Shown here piece after piece: positions 16,039 through 23,968 of a stretch of DNA of 64,000 nt. Each line of letters starts with the position of its first letter. The stretch's first letter is position 1. The stretch is from the NCBI RefSeq assembly GCF_003111605.1, contig NZ_MZGU01000003.1, positions 124,001 to 188,000 of the forward strand. Direction: 5' to 3'. The notes below the pieces were generated by a model. It did not search any database. It had not been told where the DNA came from and saw only the letters and a list, made by a program, of their open reading frames with translations. Source of the DNA: Methanobrevibacter woesei (lineage in GTDB: Archaea; Methanobacteriota; Methanobacteria; Methanobacteriales; Methanobacteriaceae). The translations under genes were made by a program, and so were the position numbers.

Positions 16039-16434
16039 ATGAAAAAGATGAAACTACCATCTAAAGACTGTATTGATGATATAATTGAGAAACAAGTCGC
16101 AGGAAAAGGATATCCTTACTATTTTAGCAGCATACTCAAAAGGGAAATGAGTCCTTCAAAGATAGAAGAAATTAGAAGAGAAGTAGATAGACTTCACAAC
16201 ATAAAATCAGTTATTACAGATTTATATCTTCAGGCAAATCGTACAGAAGAAGAAGCAGAATTAGCATTTTCTGATTGTCTTGAAGGAGATTTTAGAAGAA
16301 TTCAAGAGTTAGGAGTTTCTCCAAGAACACTTGTTGCTAATGGATGGGATGGAAATATCTATAATTTGCCACTTCTTTGTTCAGCATTAGAAAAGCAGTT
16401 AAAAGAAATTTCAGACAAAGTATTTTTTCATTAG
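16039..16434 (+). CDS. Hypothetical protein, 131 aa, phage-remnant context
   Basis: AAGGTGGTG precedes the ATG. The product is soluble and mostly helical, with charged segments (MSPSKIEEIRREVDRLHNIK) and EEEAELAFSDCLEGDFRRIQ. No membrane segment or catalytic motif was seen, and I do not recognise the family. It forms a likely two-gene operon with the gene at 15668. An oppositely oriented coding remnant ends 3 bases past its stop. Confidence 0.6.
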   Translation: MKKMKLPSKDCIDDIIEKQVAGKGYPYYFSSILKREMSPSKIEEIRREVDRLHNIKSVITDLYLQANRTEEEAELAFSDCLEGDFRRIQELGVSPRTLVANGWDGNIYNLPLLCSALEKQLKEISDKVFFH

Positions 16435-16436
16435 CT

Positions 16437-16640
16437 CTATCTACTGTCTTTGATTGGTTCAATTACTAATTTTCTATTTTCCCACAACACACTCTTTGCT
16501 TGCTGCTGCTTCAACAAAGGATTTTCCATGCAGCCACAACACCATTTTCCAATATAACTCCCAGTAGAGAAGATATTTTCTTTATTTCTCTCCTGTTTTG
16601 TCTTGTTTTTTCCATAAAAAGTATTACTCAGTAATACGTG
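16437..16640 (-). pseudogene. Cysteine-containing coding remnant beside repeat R5
   Basis: On the minus strand a 67-codon frame leaves repeat R5 and reads, among others, NIFSTGSYIGKWCCGCMENP and ends VLWENRKLVIEPIKDSR, stop TAG 16437-16439. It has no start codon with a ribosome-binding site; the only in-frame ATG would leave 30 residues. The composition is protein-like, with a WCCGC cluster. Likely the 3' end of a gene cut at the repeat. Family not recognised. Confidence 0.4.
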
Positions 16641-16674
16641 TAATTAAAAATAGCCTTTATAACCTATAAAAAAC
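16638..16674 (+). repeat. Repeat family copy R5
   Basis: Identical to R4 (15006-15042) over 37 bases, same orientation. It marks the right limit of the accessory segment; beyond it, chromosomal genes resume at 16797. A separate perfect 7-bp inverted repeat (GTATTAC-TCA-GTAATAC) directly precedes it at 16621-16637. Confidence 0.85.
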
Positions 16675-16796
16675 CCTTAATAATTTTTCTTATTTTGTTA
16701 ATTTGAATAGCTAATCTAACTCCTATAAAAAGTATTATTAGGAAACATGTTTTTTATTACTTTTTCCCAGAGGGTTTCCTAATTTCAAAAAAAGAT
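16675..16796. other. Non-coding stretch after repeat R5
   Basis: AT-rich, no ORF. Together with the remnant and R5 it fills the 362-bp gap between genes. GTATTATTAGGAAAC (about 16731-16745) and AGGGTTTCCTAATTTC (about 16772-16787) can pair through GGAAAC/GTTTCC, which may serve as a terminator for leftward or rightward transcripts. Confidence 0.4.
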
Positions 16797-17600
16797 TTAA
16801 AGTTCATTTAAGATAGAAAAATCATCACTAGCTTCTTTTTCACTAGCTACTCCAAATGTGATTCCACTAACATAGTTTAAACTATTAATAAATTCAAAAG
16901 CTTCTTTAGGCTGTAGGATACCAGTTGCAAATATTCTTGAAGCTATTATTATTTTATCCAAACTTTCTAATGTTTCTTTAAGTTTTATTCTATGTTCCTC
17001 TAATAAATCTGGACAATCCATCATATAAGCCACTTTATTAATTGGAACCATATATAAATCAAATAGAGAAGTATCTAAATTATCTTTAAGTTCTTTTGTT
17101 GTTCTAAATGGAAATGCTGTGATTATACCCGATACTGCTCCTGTTTCATTTATTTTTGAAAGGATTTCACTTGTCAAATCCCAGTCATAGCCATCCACTA
17201 TAAATTCATCAACTAACATAGCTGAAGTGTCATATTTTTGGAATAATTCAATATCTTCTTCCCAGTCTACTTCTTTTGCTACTTCATAGTTAGGCATTCT
17301 ATAGTCAACATCAGATTTACCAATAGTAGCTATTACTTTCATATCACAGCCCTTTTCAATAGCTATATCAAACCCTTTAAGAAGATTTTCATCATTTACC
17401 AAATTTATGGCACGGGCTCCATTATTATAGGCTTCAATAATAACTTTAGATATATTTTCAGGATTTCTAGATAAATCAAGTTCATATAATCTTGATCTAT
17501 GACCAAAATGAGCTTCAGCTATTAATGGTGCATAACCCAAAATAGTTTGAGGAATTATTTTATCTTTAATAGTTATATTTTCATTGAAAATTGAAAACAC
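16797..17600 (-). CDS. Conserved hypothetical TIM-barrel-like protein, 267 aa
   Basis: Starts at GTG 17600, because no Met codon occurs near the N-terminus. Alternating strands and helices (GARAINLVND, MKVIATIG, DTSAMLVDEFIVDGYDWDL, GAVSGIITAFPF, DKIIIASRIFATGI, VSGITFGVASE) suggest an (alpha/beta)8 barrel. No membrane segment. Similar proteins occur in methanogens without an assigned reaction. The YbjQ-type gene ends 6 bases upstream, so both lie in one transcript. I cannot name a substrate. Confidence 0.7.
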   Translation of the reverse strand: MFSIFNENITIKDKIIPQTILGYAPLIAEAHFGHRSRLYELDLSRNPENISKVIIEAYNNGARAINLVNDENLLKGFDIAIEKGCDMKVIATIGKSDVDYRMPNYEVAKEVDWEEDIELFQKYDTSAMLVDEFIVDGYDWDLTSEILSKINETGAVSGIITAFPFRTTKELKDNLDTSLFDLYMVPINKVAYMMDCPDLLEEHRIKLKETLESLDKIIIASRIFATGILQPKEAFEFINSLNYVSGITFGVASEKEASDDFSILNEL

Positions 17601-17606
17601 CTTAAT

Positions 17607-17948
17607 TCATTCTATTTTTTCAGCTACAACTGCAGTTCCATAAACTAAAATTTCCTGCATTTCACCAGAAATCTCATTAGAATCATAACGGGCAGCAATT
17701 ACTGCATTTGCACCTAATTCACGTGCATGCTGCATCATGTTATCTAATGCATCGCTTCTGGTTTTTTCCATCATAGAGACATATTCTTTGATTTCACCGC
17801 CAACAAGAGAACGTAAACCAGCAGCCACTTGTCCACCAAATCCTCTACTTCTAACAGTTAATCCATATACAAATCCTTTTGTTTCAATTATTCTGAAACC
17901 TGGAATATCATTTGCAGTTGAAATTGGAAATTCATCAACAGAAACCAT
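17607..17948 (-). CDS. YbjQ/UPF0145-family protein, 113 aa
   Basis: The whole length fits the YbjQ family (PF01906): TANDIPGFRIIETKGFVYGL at the front, RSRGFGGQVAAGLRSLVGGE in the middle, then MQHARELGANAVIAARYDS. Members form small beta/alpha pentamers; a heavy-metal-binding role has been suggested but is not established. AGGAGT precedes the ATG. It shares a transcript with the downstream barrel protein and diverges from serA. Confidence 0.85.
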   Translation of the reverse strand: MVSVDEFPISTANDIPGFRIIETKGFVYGLTVRSRGFGGQVAAGLRSLVGGEIKEYVSMMEKTRSDALDNMMQHARELGANAVIAARYDSNEISGEMQEILVYGTAVVAEKIE

Positions 17949-18111
17949 AGAAATTACTCCTATAAATTTTCATATATTTTAAATATAAAGAAATATATAT
18001 CTTTAACTAATATCTCTTTATTAATTTTTAATATTAGTGTAGTTAATTAAATAGTTTTCTACACTTGGAAAAAAGGATTATAAAGAGAAATTATCGTAAA
18101 ATGGTGAAATA

Positions 18112-19686
18112 ATGAAAGTACTTATTGCAGATGCAATCAATGAAAAAGGTATTGAAAATTTAAAGGAATATGCAGATGTTGTAGTTAATACTGACATCAG
18201 TCCTGAAGAATTATTAGAAACAATACATGAATACGAAGGAATTATTGTAAGAAGTAGAACAAAAGTCACAAGAGAAGTAATTGAAAAAGCTGACAACTTA
18301 AAAATAATTGCAAGAGCAGGTGTAGGTGTAGATAACATTGATTTAGATGCAGCTACTGAAAAAGGAATTATGGTTGTTAACTCACCAGAATCCACTTCAA
18401 TTACTGTAGCAGAACATACCATGGGGCTTTTATTAACTTTAGCTCGTAAATTATCAATAGCTGATAAATCTGTTAAAGAAGGTAAATGGGAAAAGAAAAA
18501 ATTCATGGGTGTTGAATTAAGGAAAAAAACTCTTGGTGTAATTGGAATGGGAAGAATTGGATCCCAAGTAATTAACAGATGTAAAGCATTTGAAATGGAT
18601 ACAATAGCTTACGACCCATACCTTCCAGAAGGAGTAGCCGCACAAATGGGTGTTGAATTAACTGATTTAGAAAGTGTATTAAAAAGATCTGACTTTATTA
18701 CAATACATGTACCTCTCACTCCAGAAACTAAACATTTAATTTCTACTGATGAGTTTGAAATGATGAAAGATACTGCATTTATTGCAAACTGTGCTCGTGG
18801 AGGAATTATTGACGAAGAAGCATTATACAATGCATTAGTTAATAATAAAATTGGTGGAGCCGCTTTAGATGTATATGAAGAAGAACCACCAGCAGAAAAC
18901 AGTAAATTATTCGAATTAGATAATATTGTTTTAACTCCACATATTGCAGCATCTACCAAAGAAGCACAAAGAGATGCAGCTATCATAGTAGCAGATGAAA
19001 TTATTGAATTAATTAACGGTTCAACTCCACAAAATGTTTTAAACATGCCTCGTATGGACTCAAACACCTATGCAGAATTAGCTCCATATGTTGATTTATG
19101 TGAAAAATTAGGTAGTTTTATTTCTCAAGCTGTAAACGGTAAAATCAAAGAAATTGAAATCATCTACGGTGGAAACTTATCTGAAATTGAAAATGTTGAA
19201 ATGTTAACCAGAACTGTTTTAAAAGGAGTATTAAACCCAATCTTAGGAAGTCCAGTTAATGCAGTTAACGCACAATTAGTGGCTAAAAGCAGAGGCATTG
19301 TTGTAACTGAAGGCAGAAGAGATGATGGTAAAGGATATGACTCCTTAATTAAAGTAACTGGAAAAACTGAAAACGATAAATTCTCTGCTGAAGGAACCAA
19401 ATTACATGACAGCAAAATCTTAAAAGTAAATGACTATTGGGTAGATGTAAAACCTGAAGGCCATATGTTTATTGCTAAATATGAAGATGTTCCAGGCAGC
19501 ATTGGTAAAATCGGCACCAAATTAGGAGAACATAACGTAAATATTGGAGTTATGCAAGTTGGAAGAGACGAAAAAGGCGGCGAAGCTATTATGATTCTAA
19601 CTTTAGATAAAGAAATTCCAAAAGATGTTATTAAAGAAATCCAAGCATTAGATAATGTATTTGATGCTGTTGGACTTGAATTATAA
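18112..19686 (+). CDS. serA: D-3-phosphoglycerate dehydrogenase, 524 aa
   Basis: First enzyme of phosphoserine synthesis, oxidising 3-phosphoglycerate with NAD. Visible are the substrate domain start ([15 protein letters not shown]), [14 protein letters not shown], the Rossmann motif [16 protein letters not shown] (about 140-155), the catalytic Arg in [13 protein letters not shown], Glu in DVYEEEPP and the His in [12 protein letters not shown]. An intervening ASB domain follows (about 310-440), then a C-terminal ACT domain ([16 protein letters not shown]), the usual serine-sensing module. The 520-530 residue length is the long SerA form. GGTGA precedes the ATG; it is transcribed alone. Confidence 0.95.
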   Translation: MKVLIADAINEKGIENLKEYADVVVNTDISPEELLETIHEYEGIIVRSRTKVTREVIEKADNLKIIARAGVGVDNIDLDAATEKGIMVVNSPESTSITVAEHTMGLLLTLARKLSIADKSVKEGKWEKKKFMGVELRKKTLGVIGMGRIGSQVINRCKAFEMDTIAYDPYLPEGVAAQMGVELTDLESVLKRSDFITIHVPLTPETKHLISTDEFEMMKDTAFIANCARGGIIDEEALYNALVNNKIGGAALDVYEEEPPAENSKLFELDNIVLTPHIAASTKEAQRDAAIIVADEIIELINGSTPQNVLNMPRMDSNTYAELAPYVDLCEKLGSFISQAVNGKIKEIEIIYGGNLSEIENVEMLTRTVLKGVLNPILGSPVNAVNAQLVAKSRGIVVTEGRRDDGKGYDSLIKVTGKTENDKFSAEGTKLHDSKILKVNDYWVDVKPEGHMFIAKYEDVPGSIGKIGTKLGEHNVNIGVMQVGRDEKGGEAIMILTLDKEIPKDVIKEIQALDNVFDAVGLEL

Positions 19687-19717
19687 TAAAAAACAATAAA
19701 TTATTTCACCAAAACAA

Positions 19718-19745
19718 AAAAGATATTGTTTTTTATTTTTTTTAT
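19718..19745. terminator. Oligo-T terminator between serA and the JAMM gene
   Basis: ACAAAAAAGATATTGTTTTT followed by ATTTTTTTT lies between the convergent stops at 19686 and 19742. It gives a short ACAA/TTGT stem plus long T-runs for serA and reads A/T-rich on the other strand. Confidence 0.45.
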
Positions 19746-20434
19746 TTTCTTTTTTTAAAATCAGTAATTTTTAAATTACCATTTTCATCAATTTCTACAT
19801 TGATTTTAACCACATTTTGAGGTTCTCTTTTTTCATCAAAATCAGGAAGAATTACAGACCCCATTTTAGGATTTGTTTCTTCAATACTGTTAAATTCACG
19901 ATTAAACTCTTCTTCATCATCAAAGAATCCAGGTTTAAGTTCTTCACCATCATCAAGAACATCATCTTCATAGAAATATTCATCAAGATCTTCATTATCT
20001 TTTAAATAACTATAATCTCCAACTTCAAACTCCATTAGTTCTCCATGTTTGTTATAGCCAATAAAGGTTTCCTGAGAATATGGGAGACATAAAATTAAAT
20101 GAAAAACACCCTGTTTTGAAAATGTGGCTAAGTCTGCATCAGATGGTCTTGCACTAGGTCCTGGATGACAGTGTGCTGTTCCCCAGTACTTCAAAGTTGG
20201 AGGAATCATATAATCATGTAAAACTGCACCAGTATCACATGTTTCACCAGGTAAAAAGATTAAACCAAGAACATATAATGTATTATCCACAATTTTACCC
20301 TCTAAAAGAGATAGGAACTCTCTAGGGTATGCTTCTTTTGAATAATAAATCATTGAGTCAATAACTTCACGGTCAACCTTTACATTATCAAAAGTTTCTG
20401 GTTTATTTCCAAATATTTTTGAAAAAAAGCCCAT
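19742..20434 (-). CDS. JAMM/MPN+ metalloprotease-domain protein, 230 aa
   Basis: The zinc protease signature is complete: Glu39 (PREFLSLLEG) and H88-x-H90-x7-S98-x2-D101 (AHCHPGPSARPSDAD). In archaea, JAMM proteins such as HvJAMM1 cleave ubiquitin-like SAMP modifiers from proteins; a similar desampylase role is plausible here but not shown. The catalytic domain ends near residue 140. The last 90 residues are very acidic (YLKDNEDLDEYFYEDDV) and probably disordered, with a basic KKRK end. GGTGAT precedes the ATG. The Thg1 gene lies just upstream on the same strand. Confidence 0.85.
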   Translation of the reverse strand: MGFFSKIFGNKPETFDNVKVDREVIDSMIYYSKEAYPREFLSLLEGKIVDNTLYVLGLIFLPGETCDTGAVLHDYMIPPTLKYWGTAHCHPGPSARPSDADLATFSKQGVFHLILCLPYSQETFIGYNKHGELMEFEVGDYSYLKDNEDLDEYFYEDDVLDDGEELKPGFFDDEEEFNREFNSIEETNPKMGSVILPDFDEKREPQNVVKINVEIDENGNLKITDFKKRK

Positions 20435-20449
20435 CTAAAATCACCAACT

Positions 20450-21124
20450 CTAAATTATACTGTTATCCTTAAAAAAAGTATCGCTGAAAATTGGAATGTT
20501 TAAATCTTTATAAATTTTACCCTGTTTTTTATAGATAGCTATTCCCCTTTTTTTCCAGACATCTACATCATTAAGGTTAATGCCTTCTTTAAATAGCATT
20601 TCATGAATTTCATGATTTTTTAATCCATGAATCTTTTCATTAGCTGTTTTAGGTGAATATTTTTTCTTTAAAGCCCATATTCCATAACCATTAACACAGT
20701 TTCTCCATGCCTCATCCTGCCTCCATTTAAAATATTTAGGCAAGTCATTATCATTGACTGGAATGATGCGGCTGTCAAAAGATATTGGACGGTTAATGGA
20801 ATCAAAGTAGCTATTTAAATGTAGATGAAAAGAAGCTGATGTGAAACTTGCAAGTACTGAGTTTATTTTCTCAACACGACAATTAAATGGAACCTCATCT
20901 AAAACAAGACTAATTTCATCAGAAAAAGTGTATATGAATAATGGTGAAAACTCTTTAAAAAGGTCTTCACATATATCAGCCATTAATTTTGAAAAGTTTA
21001 AATCATAGGGTTTTTCCAGGTTTAAATCCTTAGCTAGTTTATGAAAAGTTCTACCATCTAACCTTACAATAATATTTGAACCAACAGGGGTTTTTAAATC
21101 AGAATAAATTTCATATTCCTTCAT
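20450..21124 (-). CDS. thg1: tRNA(His) guanylyltransferase, Thg1 family, 224 aa
   Basis: The N-terminus MKEYEIYSDLKTPVGSNIIV-RLDGRTFHKL matches Thg1, with the first metal-binding Asp in LDGRTFH and the second pair in TFSDEISLVL. CVNGYGIWALKKK lies in the position of the family's nucleotide-binding segment. Thg1 adds G to the 5' end of tRNA(His), or in archaea may repair tRNA 5' ends by 3'-5' addition. The frame is open upstream to 21217, but those 31 codons overlap nadX, so ATG 21124, one base from the nadX stop, is the likely start. It is translated with nadX. Confidence 0.88.
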   Translation of the reverse strand: MKEYEIYSDLKTPVGSNIIVRLDGRTFHKLAKDLNLEKPYDLNFSKLMADICEDLFKEFSPLFIYTFSDEISLVLDEVPFNCRVEKINSVLASFTSASFHLHLNSYFDSINRPISFDSRIIPVNDNDLPKYFKWRQDEAWRNCVNGYGIWALKKKYSPKTANEKIHGLKNHEIHEMLFKEGINLNDVDVWKKRGIAIYKKQGKIYKDLNIPIFSDTFFKDNSII

Positions 21125-21125
21125 T

Positions 21126-21887
21126 TTAAAATCCAACTGAAATAGTTTCATTAAAGCTTCTAAGTAAGTTAATTGCAGATAATGCAGCCAACATACTGGT
21201 TTTTGGATTTGCAGCACATGGATAATTCATAGTAGTTGTCTTAAATTCACCAAAGTCTCCAATAGCTGAAATTTCATGAACATTTCTGTCAACATTTGGA
21301 TCTACAATTATTTTAACATTAATATCCATATTACAAGCTAAACTTATAGTGGCTGCCACATTTATGTTATATGGAAATTCTTTAACTGCATCAGATGCTT
21401 TTCCTTCAAATAAAACTTCTTCTTTATCTATTTCACGACCTAAAGATTTAGGGGATTTTCGTGTTACAAGATTAACTTCATGTAGATTAAAGTTAGATAC
21501 TGCCTTAAGACCATCTAATCCAACAACAGCACCTGAAGGCAAGTGCACTCTGGAATTATTATCCTTAGCTATTTTGCTAATGGAAGTATAGAATTCCTTA
21601 TCCATTAAAGCCCCAATACTCATAATAATCATGTCTCTTCCACTAGACAATACTTTTGGAGCATATTCAACAACAGAACTTGGAGAAGCACATTCTAAAA
21701 CCAAGTCAACTTCCCTGACCATCTTATCAAAGTCAATAACAGCTATTCCATTAGCAATAGATGCTAAATTCTCTGCTCTTTCAACATCATTATCAAAGAA
21801 ATGAGTAATCTCAATATTTTCATCATCAAGTGTGCTTGTTACAATTATATTAGCAATAGCTCCACAGCCAATAAGTCCAACTTTCAT
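21126..21887 (-). CDS. nadX: L-aspartate dehydrogenase, 253 aa
   Basis: NADX converts aspartate to iminoaspartate for quinolinate synthesis. The Rossmann motif GLIGCGAIANIIV opens the protein. SGAVVGLDGLKAVSNFNL, VTRKSPKSLG and the C-terminal CAANPKTSMLAALSAINLL are family landmarks, and the length is typical. GTGAT precedes the ATG. NadA (42260) and NadC (39570) of the same pathway are elsewhere in the window. Use of a dehydrogenase instead of the oxygen-using oxidase NadB suits an anaerobe. Confidence 0.92.
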   Translation of the reverse strand: MKVGLIGCGAIANIIVTSTLDDENIEITHFFDNDVERAENLASIANGIAVIDFDKMVREVDLVLECASPSSVVEYAPKVLSSGRDMIIMSIGALMDKEFYTSISKIAKDNNSRVHLPSGAVVGLDGLKAVSNFNLHEVNLVTRKSPKSLGREIDKEEVLFEGKASDAVKEFPYNINVAATISLACNMDINVKIIVDPNVDRNVHEISAIGDFGEFKTTTMNYPCAANPKTSMLAALSAINLLRSFNETISVGF

Positions 21888-21967
21888 TGTTAATCACAAA
21901 ATAAATTTAATCGGTATAATAAAGAAAAATGAAAAGTAAAAAAAGAAATAAAAAACAGTTTATTTAA

Positions 21968-22369
21968 CTAAAATTTTTTTTGTTCAGAAACTTTAGTTTC
22001 TTTTTCTGGTTGCTCTTGGGTAGGTTGAGGTACAACAGCCTCAGGGATTTGTGGTTCCTGTTTTACTTTTCTAATATCCCTATTGTTAACTAACATAATA
22101 TCCCCAATAGCTTGAACTTTATCAAAATCAATAGTTAATAAATCATTTTTAAATGTCCTTACAGAGTCATCATTTTCAGGACCCATATTAAAACCGCCTC
22201 TAAGTGCATCAATGAATCCTACTTGTTTTTTTTCATGTTCAATAGCTCTAACTTGTAATTTAGAGATAGTTCCTAATCTAATATTAAGAACAACATCAGC
22301 AACTCTACCCACATAATGTCCAGTAACTGTATAAATATCTAAATCATATAAACTTGAAACTTTAACCAT
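21968..22369 (-). CDS. PRC-barrel domain protein, 133 aa
   Basis: Residues 1-85 form a PRC barrel: VSSLYDLDIYTVTGHYVGRV is followed by a short beta-rich domain ending DKVQAIGDIMLVNNRD. The last 40 residues are a Pro/Gln/Glu-rich tail, probably unstructured. Archaeal stand-alone PRC-barrel proteins are abundant and in several species have been linked to cell division, but this one has no proven role. GGTGT precedes the ATG. It stands alone, with a divergent gene upstream. Confidence 0.85.
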   Translation of the reverse strand: MVKVSSLYDLDIYTVTGHYVGRVADVVLNIRLGTISKLQVRAIEHEKKQVGFIDALRGGFNMGPENDDSVRTFKNDLLTIDFDKVQAIGDIMLVNNRDIRKVKQEPQIPEAVVPQPTQEQPEKETKVSEQKKF

Positions 22370-22549
22370 TTTTACACCACACAGGGCATTAATCCCCTTT
22401 AATGAAATAAAATAAATCCATTACTTTATTTTAAATAGTTATATATAATTTTAATTAGTTTAATATAAATAGTTTATGTATTAAAAAATTATAATAATTG
22501 AAATTAACAAATATTTACTTAAATTGAATAAAAAAAAGGAGCCAATAAA

Positions 22550-23275
22550 TTGTGGGATACTAGTAAAGATTATAGAATTTTAGTAGCTAATGAAGCAAGA
22601 GAAGTATATTTAAATTTAATTCCAACAGCATCTTTTAGAGGAAACTGGAATAAAAAAATGGCCATTGAAATGGGAAAAACAATGAACAGTGATTTTCAAT
22701 CATTACTTTATTCATATCTTGAAGGAAATGACTTACCAAACTCTCCAGATGTTGCTGCATTAACTGAAAAAGCTGAAAAAATTATTGAATATCTTGGAGG
22801 TCCTGACTGGAATAAAACATTCTTAAATGGTGCTCCTAAAGAAGATAGAGACAAAACAATAGAAAATATAGCTAAAGTAAGATTCTTCATTGATTCAATT
22901 TTGGGTCTTAAAGATAGGCTTGCTTTAGGTCCCATAAATGATCCAATTATGGGTATCGATATTAAAGTTGGAGAAATAATGAGTGTAATGAAACACCCAA
23001 AAGCAGATTCACTTATGATTTGTAATGTGAATCTTGGAAAAAGAGCTATTACTGTAGTAACAAATGATTTAAATGTAAAAGAAGGAAACAGAGTTGGAGT
23101 ATCCCTCCTACCACCACAGACCTTTATGGATACAACTAGTGAAGGAATGTTTTTAGGTATGAATGGAAGCATTTTAAAAGAAGTTGATGGTGAACTTGGT
23201 GAAATGCCTAAAGGAATTCCTATGGACTCTCTTAATGAAACACGTAATTTAGTTGAAGCATTTTTAAAGAAATAA
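22550..23275 (+). CDS. tRNA-binding (EMAP/MetRS-beta) domain protein, 241 aa
   Basis: Starts at TTG 22550, supported by AAGGAG 7 bases upstream. The N-terminal 120 residues are helical and of unknown type. The C-terminal half is an OB-fold tRNA-binding domain: GIDIKVGEIMSVMKHPKADS, ICNVNLGKRAITVVTNDLNV, RVGVSLLPPQTFM and GMFLGMNGSILKEVDGELG are the expected strands. Such domains occur free or fused to MetRS or PheRS and bind tRNA. Whether it assists a synthetase is unknown. It stands alone. Confidence 0.82.
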   Translation: MWDTSKDYRILVANEAREVYLNLIPTASFRGNWNKKMAIEMGKTMNSDFQSLLYSYLEGNDLPNSPDVAALTEKAEKIIEYLGGPDWNKTFLNGAPKEDRDKTIENIAKVRFFIDSILGLKDRLALGPINDPIMGIDIKVGEIMSVMKHPKADSLMICNVNLGKRAITVVTNDLNVKEGNRVGVSLLPPQTFMDTTSEGMFLGMNGSILKEVDGELGEMPKGIPMDSLNETRNLVEAFLKK

Positions 23276-23401
23276 CCTAACAATTTCCTTATTTAAGTTT
23301 AACATTGTATAAAAATCAAAAAAATTATAATGAATAAGTAATAAACATGAATTATACATTTTATATACAAATCTTTTTAAAAGAAAAATACGGTGCATTC
23401 A

Positions 23402-23947
23402 ATGTTAAGCAAAAAAATGTATAAAATCATTTTAGGAATTATTATAGTTTTAATAATAATCGTTGCAGGTTATATCATAAATGAAGAAATGAAAGGGATT
23501 AACGTAGAATTAGAAGATGCAGGATATTATCGTGAATCCCCCAATTTTATAGCAAGTATGTATTACAGGGCTTTTAATCTTATGGCGACTGGAGAACCTG
23601 GAGAGCCTCTTACTGAAGATTACCATTGGGTTTCATCATATAATATTGATAGTGGAAATGTTATTAAAAATAATATCGAATACCATGTTATTGCAGAATT
23701 GATTAATGATGGAAGCCATGTGGGCAATCTTGAAAACACAGTTAATGGAACAGACTTAAAAGGCAAAATATTGATATTAGACTCTGTAAATCTTGAGTAT
23801 GATGCAGTTAACATCATAATTAAAGATGGGAACACTACAATATTTAATAAAAACATAACTCTTGGAGATATGGAATATAAAAATATCCAAGAAAGTTATG
23901 ATAAAGAAAAATTAAAAAAAACAGTAGATTTATATAAACCACAATAG
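23402..23947 (+). CDS. Hypothetical signal-anchored protein, 181 aa
   Basis: GGTG (23392-23395) is best read as the ribosome-binding site for ATG 23402 rather than GTG 23393 being the start. Residues 9-27 are a hydrophobic anchor (IILGIIIVLIIIVAGYII). The rest is an extracellular-type beta-rich domain (YHVIAELINDGSHVGNLENT, VNGTDLKGKILILDS) without cysteines. Family not recognised. It is probably a small surface protein. It converges on the aldehyde dehydrogenase gene over a shared hairpin. Confidence 0.7.
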   Translation: MLSKKMYKIILGIIIVLIIIVAGYIINEEMKGINVELEDAGYYRESPNFIASMYYRAFNLMATGEPGEPLTEDYHWVSSYNIDSGNVIKNNIEYHVIAELINDGSHVGNLENTVNGTDLKGKILILDSVNLEYDAVNIIIKDGNTTIFNKNITLGDMEYKNIQESYDKEKLKKTVDLYKPQ

Positions 23948-23968
23948 CTGTAATTTAACTTACAGCTA
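23945..23968. terminator. Perfect 9-bp hairpin overlapping two convergent stops
   Basis: TAGCTGTAA, loop TTTAAC, TTACAGCTA. The left arm holds the TAG of the surface-protein gene and the right arm overlaps the stop of the aldehyde dehydrogenase gene. It is likely a bidirectional terminator or 3'-end-protecting hairpin. Confidence 0.6.

Noticed and set aside
20450-21217. Longer Thg1 start at 21217
   Set aside because: The extra 31 residues lie inside nadX in another frame and do not resemble Thg1; ATG 21124 is one base from the nadX stop.
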